This document shows, piece after piece, positions 1 through 12,344 of a stretch of DNA of 64,000 nucleotides. Below the pieces are notes generated by a model. That model had not been told where the DNA came from, did not search any database, and saw nothing but the letters and a program-made list of their open reading frames with translations. The translations under genes and the position numbers were made by a program. Positions within the stretch are counted from its first letter, which is position 1, and each line of letters opens with the position of its first letter. Source of the stretch: Histoplasma ohiense (taxonomy: Eukaryota > Ascomycota > Eurotiomycetes > Onygenales > Ajellomycetaceae); assembly GCA_017607445.1 (NCBI GenBank), contig JAEVHH010000004.1, positions 1,054,001-1,118,000 of the forward strand, in the 5' to 3' direction.

Positions 1-1512
1 CTCCTCCCAAGTCCCTCCAGTAGGATGACTGCGTCAAATCACTCGATCAGGAACGAAACATCATGCCCTGAGTGGCCACTCGCCAAGAGGGTGAGGACGC
101 TATGCTCCACCCAAGCGGAATCGGCCAGCTTAGCTTGTTTCGAATTCTGTTCTGCACTTCGCTTGGCCATCCCCCCGGCGGATGTTGAAACCAGCCAAAT
201 GCAGCCCTGGCCAATTGCCGTTGGACAGAAGCACCACTCTGCGCACACTTACCCCTCGCCCTTGACAGGCACGCATGGCCCCGGCTGATGACTAGCCAGA
301 TGAGCATGGATTTTAGCCCTGAAGACCACGCCCCGTCAGGCACAGTGCCACTAAGCACCTTATCGATACCATCCATGGAGGTGGAGAATCAGCGCCGGCC
401 TTCCATTTCGCCTGTGTCGCCGCAGGTCACCGGAGAATCCCAGGCTCTCCCAGGAAGCAGTTATGCAGCGACAGCGTTTTATAAAAACCTCGCTGCCCTC
501 CGCCAAGCTTGTGTTTTTCCTTCATCTTTCTCTTCCTCACGCTGGACCGTTTCGACACCTTCCGCATCCCACTATTTTCTCTCTTTAGTCCCGTTCAGGG
601 TTTTGTTTCTTCGGCTTGGGCTAGTTCCTCGTCCACACAGTCTCTCCCTGTCTTTCCATCACCGCAATACATTGCACATCTGCCCCTGGGACTCTTCTTC
701 TCTGCCTGTGGCAATTTGTTGAGAGTTTCCTATCCATTCCTTCTGAATATTTATATTATATACACAGCTTTGGTGCCAGGAAAGTATACATACCAAGTAG
801 CTGCTTCAGGAACACTCGCTGAAAAACAGTCCTGCTTCAAAGAGGTACAACTCCCCCTTTTTTTAGATTCTGTTTTTGGTCTCCACTTGCGGGTAGCGTT
901 GCTTGTGTTATATCCCATATACCCCAGTTGCTGTCAGCGTGCTCGTGCTTGGACTGTTCGCATCCAGACATTTCCATTGTAATGGGAAAGGGGTGACAGT
1001 GCGGTATATCACTGCCTGATGGAACAAGCCGCAACTGTTGAGAATGACAAATATTTATATCCAACACTTTCCTCACCCTCCCTCGACTTCTTTTTATCTT
1101 CTTCTGTCTCCCCTGGCAGATCATTTTCACTCATTTACATCACCTCATCATTGTTCTGGACCCTTCCTGCTTGTTCCTCCTACTGACTTGTCTCTAAGAC
1201 TATCTTCTTTGTCTGCTTGACTCCTGTCTCCTGTTCCCTCCAGCCGCTGTGTTGATTATCCCGCAGTCCAAATCGAAAACAGGTTCAGCTGTTTCTCTCT
1301 CGAAGCTTCTCGTCAGGAACGAGATATCAGATAAAGATTTCAGGAACCCTCGAGCACTCGCATAGTAGTGCGTACATTCCTTCAAGAACCAAGCCAACAA
1401 AAATAAAAGCGCCTTTTTTTCGGAACACTTCTGCGAAGCCATTCCGACAAATCCCACAACAGCACTGCAATTAAAATCAAGACATTCGAAATAGATTAAC
1501 AACGACCTAACC
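1..1512. other. Intergenic region upstream of the LPMO gene
   Basis: No convincing protein is encoded here. The open frames have no recognisable domain and overlap each other in different frames. From about 500 to 1250 the + strand is strongly pyrimidine-rich, which is typical of long leaders and promoters in filamentous fungi. A TATA-like box lies at 480-487. The stretch is best read as promoter plus a possible long leader of the gene starting at 1513. Confidence 0.6.
480..487 (+). promoter_or_regulatory. TATA-like box (TATAAAAA)
   Basis: TATAAAAA is followed within 20-40 bases by a C/T-rich tract, the usual context of fungal transcription starts. If used, the leader of the gene at 1513 would be about 1 kb, possibly spliced. 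This is inference from spacing and composition only. Confidence 0.3.
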
Positions 1513-2748
1513 ATGCAATTTCCCCCGAAAGTTGTGGCTGCTGTCGCGGCTTTGTTGTCTGCAGGCACCGTCAATGCTCATATGAAGATTGGCTCTCCCA
1601 CCCCATTCAACCCCGGTTCTCTGAACAATAGTCCTCTCGATGCTAGTGGAGCTGATTTCCCTTGCAAGTTTGGCGAGTCGTATACTCCCGGCGCTCGCGT
1701 AGTGCCCCCGGAAAACGTCTACGCCATTGGTGAGACACACACCTTGAGCTTCATCGGGAGCGCCGTGCATGGTGGCGGATCGTGCCAACTCTCTCTCACT
1801 CAGGATCCGATCCCTAACAAAAAATCGGTCTGGAAGGTTATCCATTCCATTGAAGGAGGCTGCCCCGCATCGGCGGATGGCAATCTTCCTGCTAACCCCG
1901 ACGGACACGGCGCCAGTGTTTTCCATTTCAAGATTCCCAGCAGCATCGCTCCAGGTGAGTACACCTTCGCCTGGAGCTGGCTGAACCGCATCGGCAACCG
2001 TGAATTCTATATGAACTGCGCTCCCATCACTGTTACCGGAGGCAAGAAGCGCCGCTACACCCCGACCCCTCGCTCTGAGGCTTCGAAAGTGGCTCTCGCA
2101 AAACGCCAAGATCTGCCAGATATGTTTGTCGCTAACATCAACTCTTGCCACACCACGGAGGGTTATGATATTATCTATCCTGAACCAGGCACTTCTCTCG
2201 AGCGCGATGGCGTCCCTTCCAATTTGGCACCAATGGACAAGCCTATTTGCGTCTTACCCGATGGCCAGAAGATCATGCCTGGAAGCGGCGGTAATCCTGG
2301 TTACCCAGCACCTGGCCCCTCACCCACACCTTCGCCCTATCCTTCCCCCAGCCCTTCGCTGCCACAGCCCGCCACAACCCCACTGAGGCATGCACAATCC
2401 CCTCCTCCAGCTGTCTCTCCAGGTAACTTCGCAACAGTATCACAAGTCATTCCTGGACCCTCTTCCGCCCCAGCCAGTCCTCCTCCTGCCCCTGCCCCAG
2501 GTGCAAACCCCCCCCCTCCCAGTAACAACAGTGGTAGCGGCATGTCTGGTGCTTGCTCAAACGAGGGTGAATGGAACTGCATTGGTGGCACTCAATTCCA
2601 GCGCTGTGCGAGCGGTCAGTGGACTCCCGTCATGGCTGTAGCTGTAGGGACCCAATGCACATCGGACGCCGGCACGTTTGCGATCACTGCTGCTAAGAAG
2701 AAGCGCGATCATGTCGCCAAGATCCATCGACGACGAGGACACTCTTAA
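1513..2748 (+). CDS. Secreted AA11-type lytic polysaccharide monooxygenase with X278-like C-terminal module
   Basis: Single exon, 411 aa. A signal peptide (residues 1-22, hydrophobic Val/Ala/Leu core, ending NA) would expose His23 as the first mature residue (HMKIGSP), as copper monooxygenases require. The second copper-ligand candidate is His86 in HGGGSCQ, and the motif NREFYMNC supplies a Tyr; together these fit the AA11 (chitin-active) family. After about residue 200 comes a Pro/Ser/Ala-rich linker, then a Cys-rich module from about residue 345 (CSNEGEWNCIGGTQFQRC) resembling the X278 domain often joined to AA11. Expected role: copper-dependent oxidative cleavage of chitin, during wall remodelling or nutrition; the substrate is inferred from the family. 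Dibasic sites (GGKKRR, LAKRQ, KKKRDH, HRRRGH) may be kexin targets. The Kozak context of the first ATG is reasonable and no other in-frame start would keep the signal peptide. Confidence 0.87.
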   Translation: MQFPPKVVAAVAALLSAGTVNAHMKIGSPTPFNPGSLNNSPLDASGADFPCKFGESYTPGARVVPPENVYAIGETHTLSFIGSAVHGGGSCQLSLTQDPIPNKKSVWKVIHSIEGGCPASADGNLPANPDGHGASVFHFKIPSSIAPGEYTFAWSWLNRIGNREFYMNCAPITVTGGKKRRYTPTPRSEASKVALAKRQDLPDMFVANINSCHTTEGYDIIYPEPGTSLERDGVPSNLAPMDKPICVLPDGQKIMPGSGGNPGYPAPGPSPTPSPYPSPSPSLPQPATTPLRHAQSPPPAVSPGNFATVSQVIPGPSSAPASPPPAPAPGANPPPPSNNSGSGMSGACSNEGEWNCIGGTQFQRCASGQWTPVMAVAVGTQCTSDAGTFAITAAKKKRDHVAKIHRRRGHS

Positions 2749-4716
2749 GTGATGTTGTCTGGGAGGGAAATAAATAGGGATAGAAATAAAAAGCGGGGAG
2801 AGGCGGAAAAGGCGCAAATAGGGAAAAGCGAGCTGTAGATATCATCTTCTTTCCCCCTCCCCCCTTCTCAAGAGTACTTCTTGTGGATTTTTCCTCTTTG
2901 CCTTATCTATTTTCTGATCTACTACCACTTGACAGCGCTATGACGTCTGTCCGGACAGGGATTGACAAATTAGACTTGCCCACCCCTTGCATATTTTTGT
3001 TGATATTCTCTTCGTTGGCATGTCTCGCTGATTCTGGCATTACAGACTGTCTGGCTTAGGGGTTAACTTGTTAGGCGTATTTTATTTTTTTTCTTCTACT
3101 TGCGTTTCTTTTTAAATCTGGGATGCTCATTTTGTCGGACACGGGACTCTTTTTTCTTGTACTTAACTTCTTGACTTCACATTTTTTTCTTTTTTTTGTC
3201 TTTTACATTTCAAACATTTGTCTCTACATAAAAACTTTCTGAACATTTTCATCAACGAGCGATAAGGTTGTTAGGTGATACCTCTTGAGAAGCAAAATGT
3301 ATATCAACACAAGTGCCTCATTTACATATACTAACTCCCACAAACCGTGCCCCGAGTGTTACTCCACTCAAGTGCATTTTCTTGTACACGAGGAATACAG
3401 AACATGTGCATGCATGTCCCATGCTGCAGGACAAGATCCCGAACCCTCTGATTTTTCACACCTTGAGCATAACACTATATAATAGTGTATAATGAGTTCC
3501 CCCAAGTCACCAATCGCCGCCCCGCTCTTTCTCTTCGACTCTACCTTGCCCTATTATCTTGAAAAATATGATCCGTTGTAAAATCCATAAAAACGTAAAT
3601 GGTTTTATAACAATAGGTATTCATATAACTACTTATATCTATGTATTCTTAATGGTGGATGATGGAGGTGGAAGGCTGGTTAATTGTGACTTATCTACGG
3701 AGTAGCAAAGGTAAGTTCCAACAAAGAACGCTGTTAACATTCTGACGGCTGATGGAGACGGAAGGTTCAGGGATCGAAATACTTTTTCTGTGGGAAGTTT
3801 ATACTGGATTCAGATAGCTATAAATAATGAGTTATTTGGGATATTGGAACAGAAATGGCAACTTCACAAAATATTAATGGTCATTGGACAGACAATATAA
3901 AAAGGGTGACAATGCGGAAGAATAACAACTTACCTAGTAGACATGCGCCCCGTCGGGCTTCACATTTAGTTTTTTCTATACTGACCAAATTTGATTCTAA
4001 ACAATATGAGAATATATATAAAGCTCTGCCGTTCTGCTAACACAAATTTGAATGTTCCTTCCGAAAAATATTAAAGCAGTTTCAGTTTTCAATTCTTTGG
4101 TTCCTCTTTAAATTGTTGGATATAATAACTCCCCTCCCTTGTTGGACAGTACCGGGATGTATAGCTTATCGGGCGTACATAGCATTTCACGCGCACCGGA
4201 AAATTTGTACGATAGGTTCAGCGAATTAGCTATAGATTTCATAGCCAACTTACTTGAAGACAGGTTGGGCAAATATCATCAAAGGAAGTTGATCATGCTC
4301 TTTACACTTAAGTGGTGCATGTGGAAGCCTGTTCCCAACTGGCCAAAATAGAACCGAACGTACTAATCTGCAGTCGCCGGTTTATGGCAATCGCTTGTTA
4401 ATACGTATGTTCGACCGAAAGCATTCGGTTTAGTATATTTCTATTGAATTATCATCGGATTGATTCTCTCCTGATGAGGCAGAAAATCGAAGGAGGAAAT
4501 AGAAATAGAAAATATGGAATTGGAAAGGGTCCACTGATCACATGATCATATTATTATGTAAGAAGCCAAGCGACCCGATCGGGAACTCAGGGCTTAGGGT
4601 TTTGAGAGCCGCCTTTCCCAAGCGAGAAAACCCACATTGACGGATCGTGGGTTCGACGACGACAACCTCTGCTCTCAACCATCATCGCCAACCACGATCA
4701 GCAACCTGTCGACAAA
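2749..4716. other. Intergenic region between the LPMO and uL4 genes
   Basis: No supported gene. The first 500 bases are pyrimidine-rich 3' flank of the LPMO gene. From about 3470 to 4130 the sequence turns A/T-rich, with only short frames lacking domain similarity. The palindromic nonamer TACGGAGTA lies at 3696-3704. The last 150 bases are the promoter of the ribosomal protein gene. Confidence 0.5.
4594..4602 (+). promoter_or_regulatory. Telobox (TTAGGGTTT) upstream of the uL4 gene
   Basis: An exact TTAGGGTTT lies about 115 bases before the uL4 start codon. Telobox-like elements are bound by Tbf1-type Myb proteins in ribosomal protein promoters of several fungi. Position and target gene fit that role, but binding here is inference. 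Confidence 0.45.
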
Positions 4717-6073
4717 ATGGCATCTCGCCCCACCGTCACCGTCGCCAATGCCGAGGGCAAGCCCAGCGGTGCGACCCAGCCTCTGCCCGCGGTGTTCGCG
4801 TCACCAATCCGTCCCGACATTGTTCAGTAAGCTCCCGACGAAGGAAATCGTGAACGGGAAAGAGAAACTGATGATGAGATTAGGTCGGTACACACTGGTA
4901 TCGCGAAAAATAAGAGACAGCCGTATGCTGTGAGCGAGAAGGCTGGCGAACAAACTTCAGCTGAGTCTTGGGGTACTGGTATGTGAATTTCTTAAGGGCG
5001 CATCGATTTTGGTGTGGACAACGGTCAAAGCTGATACAAGGTCACTCTACAAGGCCGTGCTGTCGCTCGTATTCCCCGTGTCTCTGGAGGAGGAACGCAC
5101 CGTGCTGGTCAAGCTGCATTTGGTAACCAATGTCGCGCCGGTCGTATGTTCGCTCCCACTAAGGTCTGGAGAAAATGGCACCAGAAGATCAACCTTGGCC
5201 AGAAGTAAGTTTTTTGCAAAACGAAGCTCAATTGACGCTTGGGATATCGAAACGCGAAATGGAATCCAACGAATGTCAAACCCCCATAAATCTAATGCTA
5301 TTCTACCCAGACGATTCGCCACCGCTTCTGCGCTGGCCGCTTCCTCCGTCCCTGCGCTCCTCTACGCCCGTGGCCACCGTATCTCTAACGTGCCTGAAGT
5401 TCCCCTGGTGGTTGACTCCAAGGCTTTTGAGAATGACTCCATCGTTAAAACCAAGGCTGCCATCACCCTTCTCAAAAACCTCGGAGCCGGCCCAGATCTC
5501 GTCAAGGTAGAGGAATCTCGCAAGCTTCGTGCCGGAAAGGGAAAGATGCGTGGACGGAGATACCGCCAACGCCGTGGACCTCTGGTCGTCTACAACCCGG
5601 ACGTCGATGGAAAACAGCTCATCAAAGCTTTCCGTAACATCCCCGGCGTTGAGACCTGCCCTGTCTTCGCTCTTAATCTCCTCCAATTGGCCCCTGGTGG
5701 ACACCTGGGTCGCTTCATTGTCTGGACCTCCTCTGCATTCGCTGCTCTCGACACCATTTATGGCTCCACCACCGTCCCATCCGCCCTCAAGAAGGACTTC
5801 CTCCTCCCATCCAACCTCATCTCCAACGCTGACATCACCCGTCTCATCAACTCTTCCGAAGTCCAATCCGCCCTCCGCGAGCCAAAGGGATACGCCAGAA
5901 CCAAGAGAGGTGCCGTCCAGAAGAAAAACCCCCTCCGCAACAGACAGGTCCTCCTCCGACTCAACCCATACGCTGCAGCTTTCTCCAAAGCGAAGCTCGG
6001 CCAGCAGAGCATCAAGTCGGGCAAGCCTGAGCGGGCTGGTGAGACTTTCCATAAGATTCTGGCTCAGGAGTAG
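4717..6073 (+). CDS. 60S ribosomal protein L4 (uL4)
   Basis: Four exons: 4717-4826, 4884-4978, 5054-5204, 5311-6073, giving 372 aa. Junctions restore conserved uL4 segments: IVQ|SVHTGIAKNKRQPYAV, ESWGTG|RAVARIPRV, GQK|RFATASA. The protein starts MASRPTVTV, contains the loop-region sequence SGGGTHRAGQAAFG and CRAGRMFAPTK, and later RRGPLVVY and VPGVETCPVFALNLLQLAPG, all typical of eukaryotic uL4, a large-subunit protein whose long loop lines the peptide exit tunnel. Length is normal for fungi. All introns are 57-106 bases with GT-AG ends. Expression as a ribosomal protein gene is supported by the telobox in its promoter. Open frames that run through the introns at 4637-5320 are read-through artefacts. 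Confidence 0.96.
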
Positions 6074-9000
6074 ACATGTTAGGGTTCCCTTTTGTTTTCT
6101 TTTTGTTTTTCATAAACAGAATAATGTGAAAATTGTGCTTAGCTACCGGAGCAGCGCGGCTTTTTATACGAGGTTGCTCATTTCTTTTCTTGTTCCTCTT
6201 TCCTGAACGTCGGGAATTCTGTTCTCCACCCGATTTGTGCTATCATGTTAGGAGTGCTACATGAACGTAACAAGCAGAAATAGACATGATCGGGATTTGG
6301 GACCAAAATCTTATATCTCTGCTCTAAGACTCTGTAGACGCCACCAATCCTAAAGAAACTTGGCAGGTGGATAAAGAAGGAGGTCGACATTCGACTCCAT
6401 AGCCCTCATCTATCTTTATCAGCAGATAGAACCAATCCATCCGTAGAATCGGGGTTCAAGTCAGAACTCTCTAGTTGACGATCACTCAAAACTACATTTG
6501 GAGAAGCAGCCGAGTTCGCGGTGGAATACACGGATACTTCAGCATGCTCAATCACCTGTCTGTTTGGCAGCCAATTTGAAGTTTCCCTATTGCCCCTCCA
6601 CAGATCCTAGCATCGTACGTACATGTACATGCTCACTTCTCTACCAAAATCCGACCCACGCCAGCTCACCAAGAAGTTGTCTGTCTGGTTAAAACACTGC
6701 TCCAAACCTGTTGAAAAGTCGCTCAGACCCAGGCGTCCCCACTTAGTTCCCTAGACCATCCATTCACAACGGAGTTCATGCCAGTCAGAGGCGGGGAGCA
6801 GCGGGAGCAATATTGATAAATTGGCATTTTCCTCGTAACGCGGCTGACGGCTGAGGACGGTTCGCTTCCTCTATCCTTGCCAGCAATTTGGGCGCCCAAC
6901 AGCCAGAGAGGGAAATGATTTCTCCCCTTCCCACAGAAGAGCAAGATGGTATTGTTCCTGGGACTTGTATTAAGGGAAGTTAAAGCCCTGCCCGACCACC
7001 GAGCCCACGTCCGCTCTCTATTTGTTTCCCAATATTTCTCGATAGGAACTGCGGCTTGGATTTGAAATTTGCAAAGGGAGTGCGGGGATATTTATAATAA
7101 TCATAATATTTTAATTATAGTTCTTTGAACACAAACTTGGAAGTTAGCGCTGAGCCTGTGCATACAACCGCCATTACCGAACGTGTTTAATCGGGACTTT
7201 TGCCTCGTTACCCGTACCCCAGACCAGGGCCCCTGACAGGTTGGCATTCCTCGGATAAAAGGCGGCATCAGGCTTGTTCGCAGTTGGACAGGACATGTAA
7301 ATACAGAACCGGCTCCAGGCCTGCAGGCCGTTCTTTGAGCTGCCCTCGGAATGATATTTGATTACCTGGGCGATATTCGCCTGAAACGGGAGAGGCAAAT
7401 TTACCCACACTCCATGATTCTGCTATACACACATCAGGTTATGGCGTAAGGCAGTAGAGAACTTGAAGCAAAGCCCATAGATGGAGGAGGAGGTGATAAT
7501 TGCGGCTCCAGCATATACACGAAATATAACTGGAGGTGGCCTCACGGACGCTCTGACGAGAATAGCTACTCCATAACCCTCTCCTAATGTAAGTATATGG
7601 CTTTCACAGCAGACATGAAGTAGTGGGAGTGGGTCTGGTTCCTTTGTGGGCACCTGGTTAGACTATCCATTCCAGGGAACAAAAGCCTGTGCTTGATCTT
7701 GCTGGTCGGCGCAAAAGCTGATCCTTCCTGCGGGTCCTCTTGCGCTGTGACACCGACAGTCAGTTTCCAAGGTTGCGGCCACAAGGCAGAGCTGCGCCGT
7801 GAAGGGTCAGCAACCACATGGCCGGCGTGTCTCAAGCCTCCAATTCCCTCGATTCTGCACTGGGCCACAGGCAGATTGAGCCGTCATCGAAAGCTTCATT
7901 GGCGTTTTCCATCATGTCTGGACCATACATCGGCATCAGGTCCCTCCTTCAATTTCTCTCTGTTTGGGTCTGCCGGTGAACAAATCCCTTTCGATAACGC
8001 TAACTTGATATCCCGGCCAAAATTTGTCTCTCGCTTGCCACATGCTGATTTAGGGTTCTCAAGCCCCTGAAGTCTGACACCCCGCTGGGGAGCCTGTATG
8101 GATGAGCAATCATGGTCTGGCTTAACTGCCGGATAGCTCGCATTAGGCCAGAACTTGAGGCCCCTCCAATCTTCTGTCGGCTTCTTGCATTCTGTCATCC
8201 AAAAAAAGAACGAAAATTCTCCCGAGGTTCGCGCACCTTGGAAGCTGTGACCAGAAAACGAGCGACACTTGCTCGAAGCTGGTTCTTGACGCTAATAATT
8301 AGTTCTCAACACTACGGCGGCCGCTTCAAGCGCTCATCCATCATCCTGCAAGCCTCTTGATTATCACTTGGCCAGTGGACACCCCTCTGATTATGCTTCC
8401 CCACTGTCACTAATTGGTCAAGCTGAGGGGCCATATCTGAAAAGTGCCGGCGCCCAGCTCAACGAAATCCCTGGCTGAACTCTAACTCCGGCACCCCAGG
8501 CATACTGGAGGCCAGTGCTCTGGGTGCTAATGACTGGGTCGAAGTTCGCTTGTTGAAATGTCCCGCGAATGGGAGCAAGGGCGAAGTCACTTATCCTGGT
8601 CTGCGTGAGCTGCAACATTATTTCATCTGCCGACACATTCAAAATAGCCATGGTTTACTGGAGCACCATCTTTACTTCCCCCCCTTCATCTTCAACATCA
8701 TCATCATCATCATCATCAGGTTGTGATCTGCATGGCCCTGTCCAGTCCCATCCCATGGCTTAAAGCCGATCGTGTGCCGTCATTTGTTCCGTCCCTAGAA
8801 TTTGTTTGAGGAGCGCACGCTTCGAAGTGGACAGGCTTACATATTCTTCGATATTGGCAGAGGCCTCCAATGTCTATTTCTACCTCTTCAAAGCTGTGGC
8901 CTCAGAATAACCGGAATATAGGAAGGGGCTTGTCAGGGTCCAGGAGAAACCACTGGAGTTTTTCTGTTTTTGATTTGCCTCCAGGTATACAGCACCGTGA

Positions 9001-9182
9001 CTGGTCGTGTGAACTAGATCTCTTTCACTCCATTCTGGCTCGATGAGAACCAGCGACTAGCCTCTGAACGAACTGCAAGCAGTCGGCTGCAGTATAGAGT
9101 TCAAAAAGCCTCCTCTACCGATATCCCGGATATAGTACCCAAATATTTCCGCATACAAGTCTAGATTGAAAAGCATCGAGTC
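6074..9182. other. 3.1-kb region without a supported gene
   Basis: The first 150 bases are 3' flank of uL4. The rest has only short overlapping frames on both strands with no recognisable domain or consistent splicing. A short ATC/TCA microsatellite lies at about 8690-8718. Since the next gene is a regulator starting at 9183, much of this may be its promoter and leader; a non-coding transcript cannot be excluded. Confidence 0.45.
8690..8718 (+). repeat. ATC/TCA microsatellite
   Basis: A short run of TCA triplets with a few interruptions. No coding frame around it is supported. Confidence 0.7.
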
Positions 9183-12100
9183 ATGTCGGGGTTTCCCGTG
9201 GGGCCGTTCGGGCGCACCTTACCTTCACCTGAGGACAGCACCACATCGCAAGAATCGCAAGATATCTCAACGCCATCGAAGAGGTTAATCAATTACCAGC
9301 TTCCTCCGCCCCGCAAGACTTCTTCTTGGGAATTTGTATCCGACGACTCACCGGCTCCGTTGGAACATATGGAGTCCCCTGTTTCTATGGCGGGTCGTAA
9401 CCCAACCCAATATAAAAGTCGATATCCAGTGCAGGATCAACTGCCATCAGTCAGCCAACTTCTTACACCAGTGTCGTATTCCTATCTGGGAAATCCACAC
9501 CGTCCTTTCCCAGGTCGCGGAAATTCGCCGCCTAACAGCAGCAGACCACACGAATCCACAATTGTTGAGACCCACGATGAGCGCATTCAGCCAAGCGGTC
9601 ATCCAAGCCATGAGACCACCTCACGTCAAAGGAGGCCGTCTACACTCGGGTCGGTCGAATTTTCCCACGGACAAGGACAGAATCTATCTTATTCTCGCCA
9701 CCAGCTACCTCCAATTTCGCAAGTCGGATTGGACGCAGCAGGCATGCGGCATCATCTGTTTACCGAAAACACTAGGAGCAGCTCTGAGACTCCTCTAGCC
9801 CATCACAACCATAGCCATCTTCCATATCCACACGACCCATCTAATTCTGAAAATTCTCCAGCATCAGGGCCGTCTTCGTTATCCTGTGAGCTTACTTTCC
9901 GCTCAGGCTCACCACCTAGGCCAAATCAACCGCGCCTGGCTCATGTGGTAGACGAGCGGTTTATTGAGGGTGAGGGTATTTGTTACATCTACTCTGATGG
10001 TACCCATTGCCCAAAGGTAATCGATGGTGAGCCTGTTAATGCCAATTGGGGAGTCACAAAAGCTGGAAAGCCAAGAAAACGGCTGGCACAGGCGTGTTTT
10101 ACCTGCAGAGATAAGAAAATCAAGTGTATTCCCAATATCCCCAAGTGTGATCAGTGCCAGAAGTCGGGGAGAGAATGTAGATTTGAAAATTCGTGAGTTT
10201 TAGAGTCCGTTTTTTTTCCCTTCGCACCGTTCATGATACCTAACAAAACGCATCTTTGCTTTGATAGACCTCGGGGAAATCAAATTGCAAAGAGCTCGCA
10301 GTGCTCTACAGGCCATCACACTCCAGCAATATCACTTGATCAACGGACTAGCTCCTCGCCAAGTAGGCATCCAACTTCCTGTATTCACACTGGGAGTCCA
10401 GTCCGGACCATATCGTCGTCTGCAGTATCTTGTGACCCAGGCGCACTGATGCACGAGGTTGGCGGATTAAGCCCGAAACCCGACAGGCCTCTGAAAAGGA
10501 GAAGGCGAGCCTCAACGAACGCCATTGACAATGTCATCGGCCTCGACGGAGAAGACTACTCTAAACAGGCCAAAGATATGGTGACAACTCCTGATCCATA
10601 CCCCATGAATGATATTTTATCAGAAATGGCTGCGATGGATCTCCACGATCCAATGTTGTCGGAATGGGAAACAGATCCCTACCATACCCACCCGGAATCA
10701 ACCATGCGCTATCTCAATATGTACTTCCATTATGTTAACGGTGCAACCTACTGTATATTCCCTCGCGAGCCATTTCTGAGATGGCTGAAGTATTGTCCCA
10801 ATAAATCTCTTGATGATAAAATGCTCTTGTATTCTATGCTTGCTATGGGGGCTATTTTCGGCAATACAAAGGAGCAAAGAGCAGACGCAATGAGGTTTGC
10901 GAGAATCGCAAGGCACGCGGTGGAGAAAAGTCAAAACAAACCAACCTTACACCTAGCTCAAACTCGGATTATCCTTGGAATGTGGCATTTCACGATCGGC
11001 GCGTCGGCCACAGCGTCTGACTTTACCGGCTCTGCCATGCGCACTATATGCGGCCTGAAACTCAATGTTGAACATGGTAGTCCCGCGCCACGGAACCTGC
11101 CAGAGCGGGACGAGTTTTTTCAAACAGAAACTATGCTTGAATGCCAGAGGAGGACTTTTTGGGCGGCTTTCCTTATGGACGTTAGTTTTCGCTCCATATA
11201 TGCTCCATATTTTCGCTCCCTTAGCTAACTGATCCTTTTTCTTGCACAGAGACATGCCGGGCCCCCAGTCCATTCTCCAACAGTGCTCAAGCCGCAAGAT
11301 ATCTTTCTACGGTTGCCGCTAAGAGCAGACTGGTACGAGAATCAAAAATGGGCTAATATGCCCTATTTTGAAAATGGTATTATCCCGGCAGACACCTCGT
11401 TGCCCGAAGAGAGGAATGCGCTTGACCCAATGGCTTTCTTAGTCGAAGTATCTGCTATTTGGGGGGATGTGCTTGAGCATATCTACCGCGCCACTTACAT
11501 CTCGCCATCAAATTACGCTGCGCGTTTCGAAGAATTCTACTCTTCAACAGTGCAACGCACTGATAAATGGCTCGCAAGTCTTCCACGGTATTTTTCATAT
11601 AGCATTGAAAATATGGAACTGAACATCCAAGCCGGAAAGGTAGATACCTTCGCAAGCGTGCATATTCTCTACCATGCCACAATGATGAGATTAAACCGAT
11701 ACGTCCGCCACCTAGACCTACCTGAGCATATAGTCGAGCGAAACGTCCGCCGTTCCTACAGCCACTCCGTCGAGGTCCTCCGCATCGCGTATGATCTTAG
11801 CAAACATCTGAATGCACACGAGGAGGGTGGCACTCTGCCAAGTAATCCACAGCCTCCCCAGATAACATTCTCCACACCCCTGACAGGCAATGCCATATTA
11901 TCAGCCACAGATGTCCTCTGCGCCTGTGGCTCCATTCGAGATATGTCATACTACTCAGCCCTCATACACGGAGGCTTAAGGGTGGTTTCTGAAGTTTCGC
12001 GGTTCTGGCATGGTTCGCGAGAGCAGCTGCGAGTCATTGAATGGCGCCTGGAGCAGATCACAGATGCAATTCGTACACAGGACCGGTCGGGCGGGAAGCG

Positions 12101-12344
12101 TGGTTTCTCCGTTCAGGGGCGGCCGCTTGACCTCATTGTGATCGATAGGCTGATGCCTGCCAATGACGGTGTTGGTTCCAATGCACCGTCACCAGCAATA
12201 CAGGGCAAAAGCAACCCTTATACTGCAACCGGGAGAGGAGATTTGGTCTATTGCCTCCCCCGAGAGACCTATTTCCATGCGCTCGGACTCCATGATATAT
12301 CTGTCGAGAGGGGTGAGGTGCTGTGGATTCCATGTGAAGAGTAG
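9183..12344 (+). CDS. Zn(II)2Cys6 transcription factor with fungal-specific regulatory domain
   Basis: Three exons: 9183-10192, 10268-11180, 11250-12344, giving 1005 aa. The zinc cluster is complete: Cys305, 308, 315, 322, 325, 332 (CX2CX6CX6CX2CX6C), preceded by a basic stretch (KAGKPRKRLAQ). Exon 1 ends four codons after the last Cys. A basic patch (LKRRRRAS) follows in exon 2. The region from about residue 490 (YLNMYFHYVNGATYCIFPREPF) through CQRRTFWAAFLMDRHAG matches the fungal-specific transcription factor domain (PF04082). The first 300 residues are Ser/Pro/His-rich and look disordered. The cluster sits about a third into the protein instead of at the N-terminus. Nuclear DNA-binding regulator; target genes unknown. 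No neighbouring gene suggests a pathway. I cannot assign an orthologue name. Confidence 0.9.

Noticed and set aside
288..982. Open frames upstream of the LPMO gene
   Set aside because: Overlapping, low-complexity Ser/Phe/Leu-rich translations of a pyrimidine-rich leader; no domain.
5303..6052. Long minus-strand frame opposite uL4
   Set aside because: Shadow of the codon bias of the uL4 last exon.
8418..8651. Minus-strand 77-codon frame
   Set aside because: Reads more protein-like than its surroundings but matches no family I know and has no partner exon.
1..12344. Secondary-metabolite or chitin-degradation gene cluster around the regulator
   Set aside because: Neighbours are a ribosomal protein and a J-protein. 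No backbone enzyme or transporter is present.
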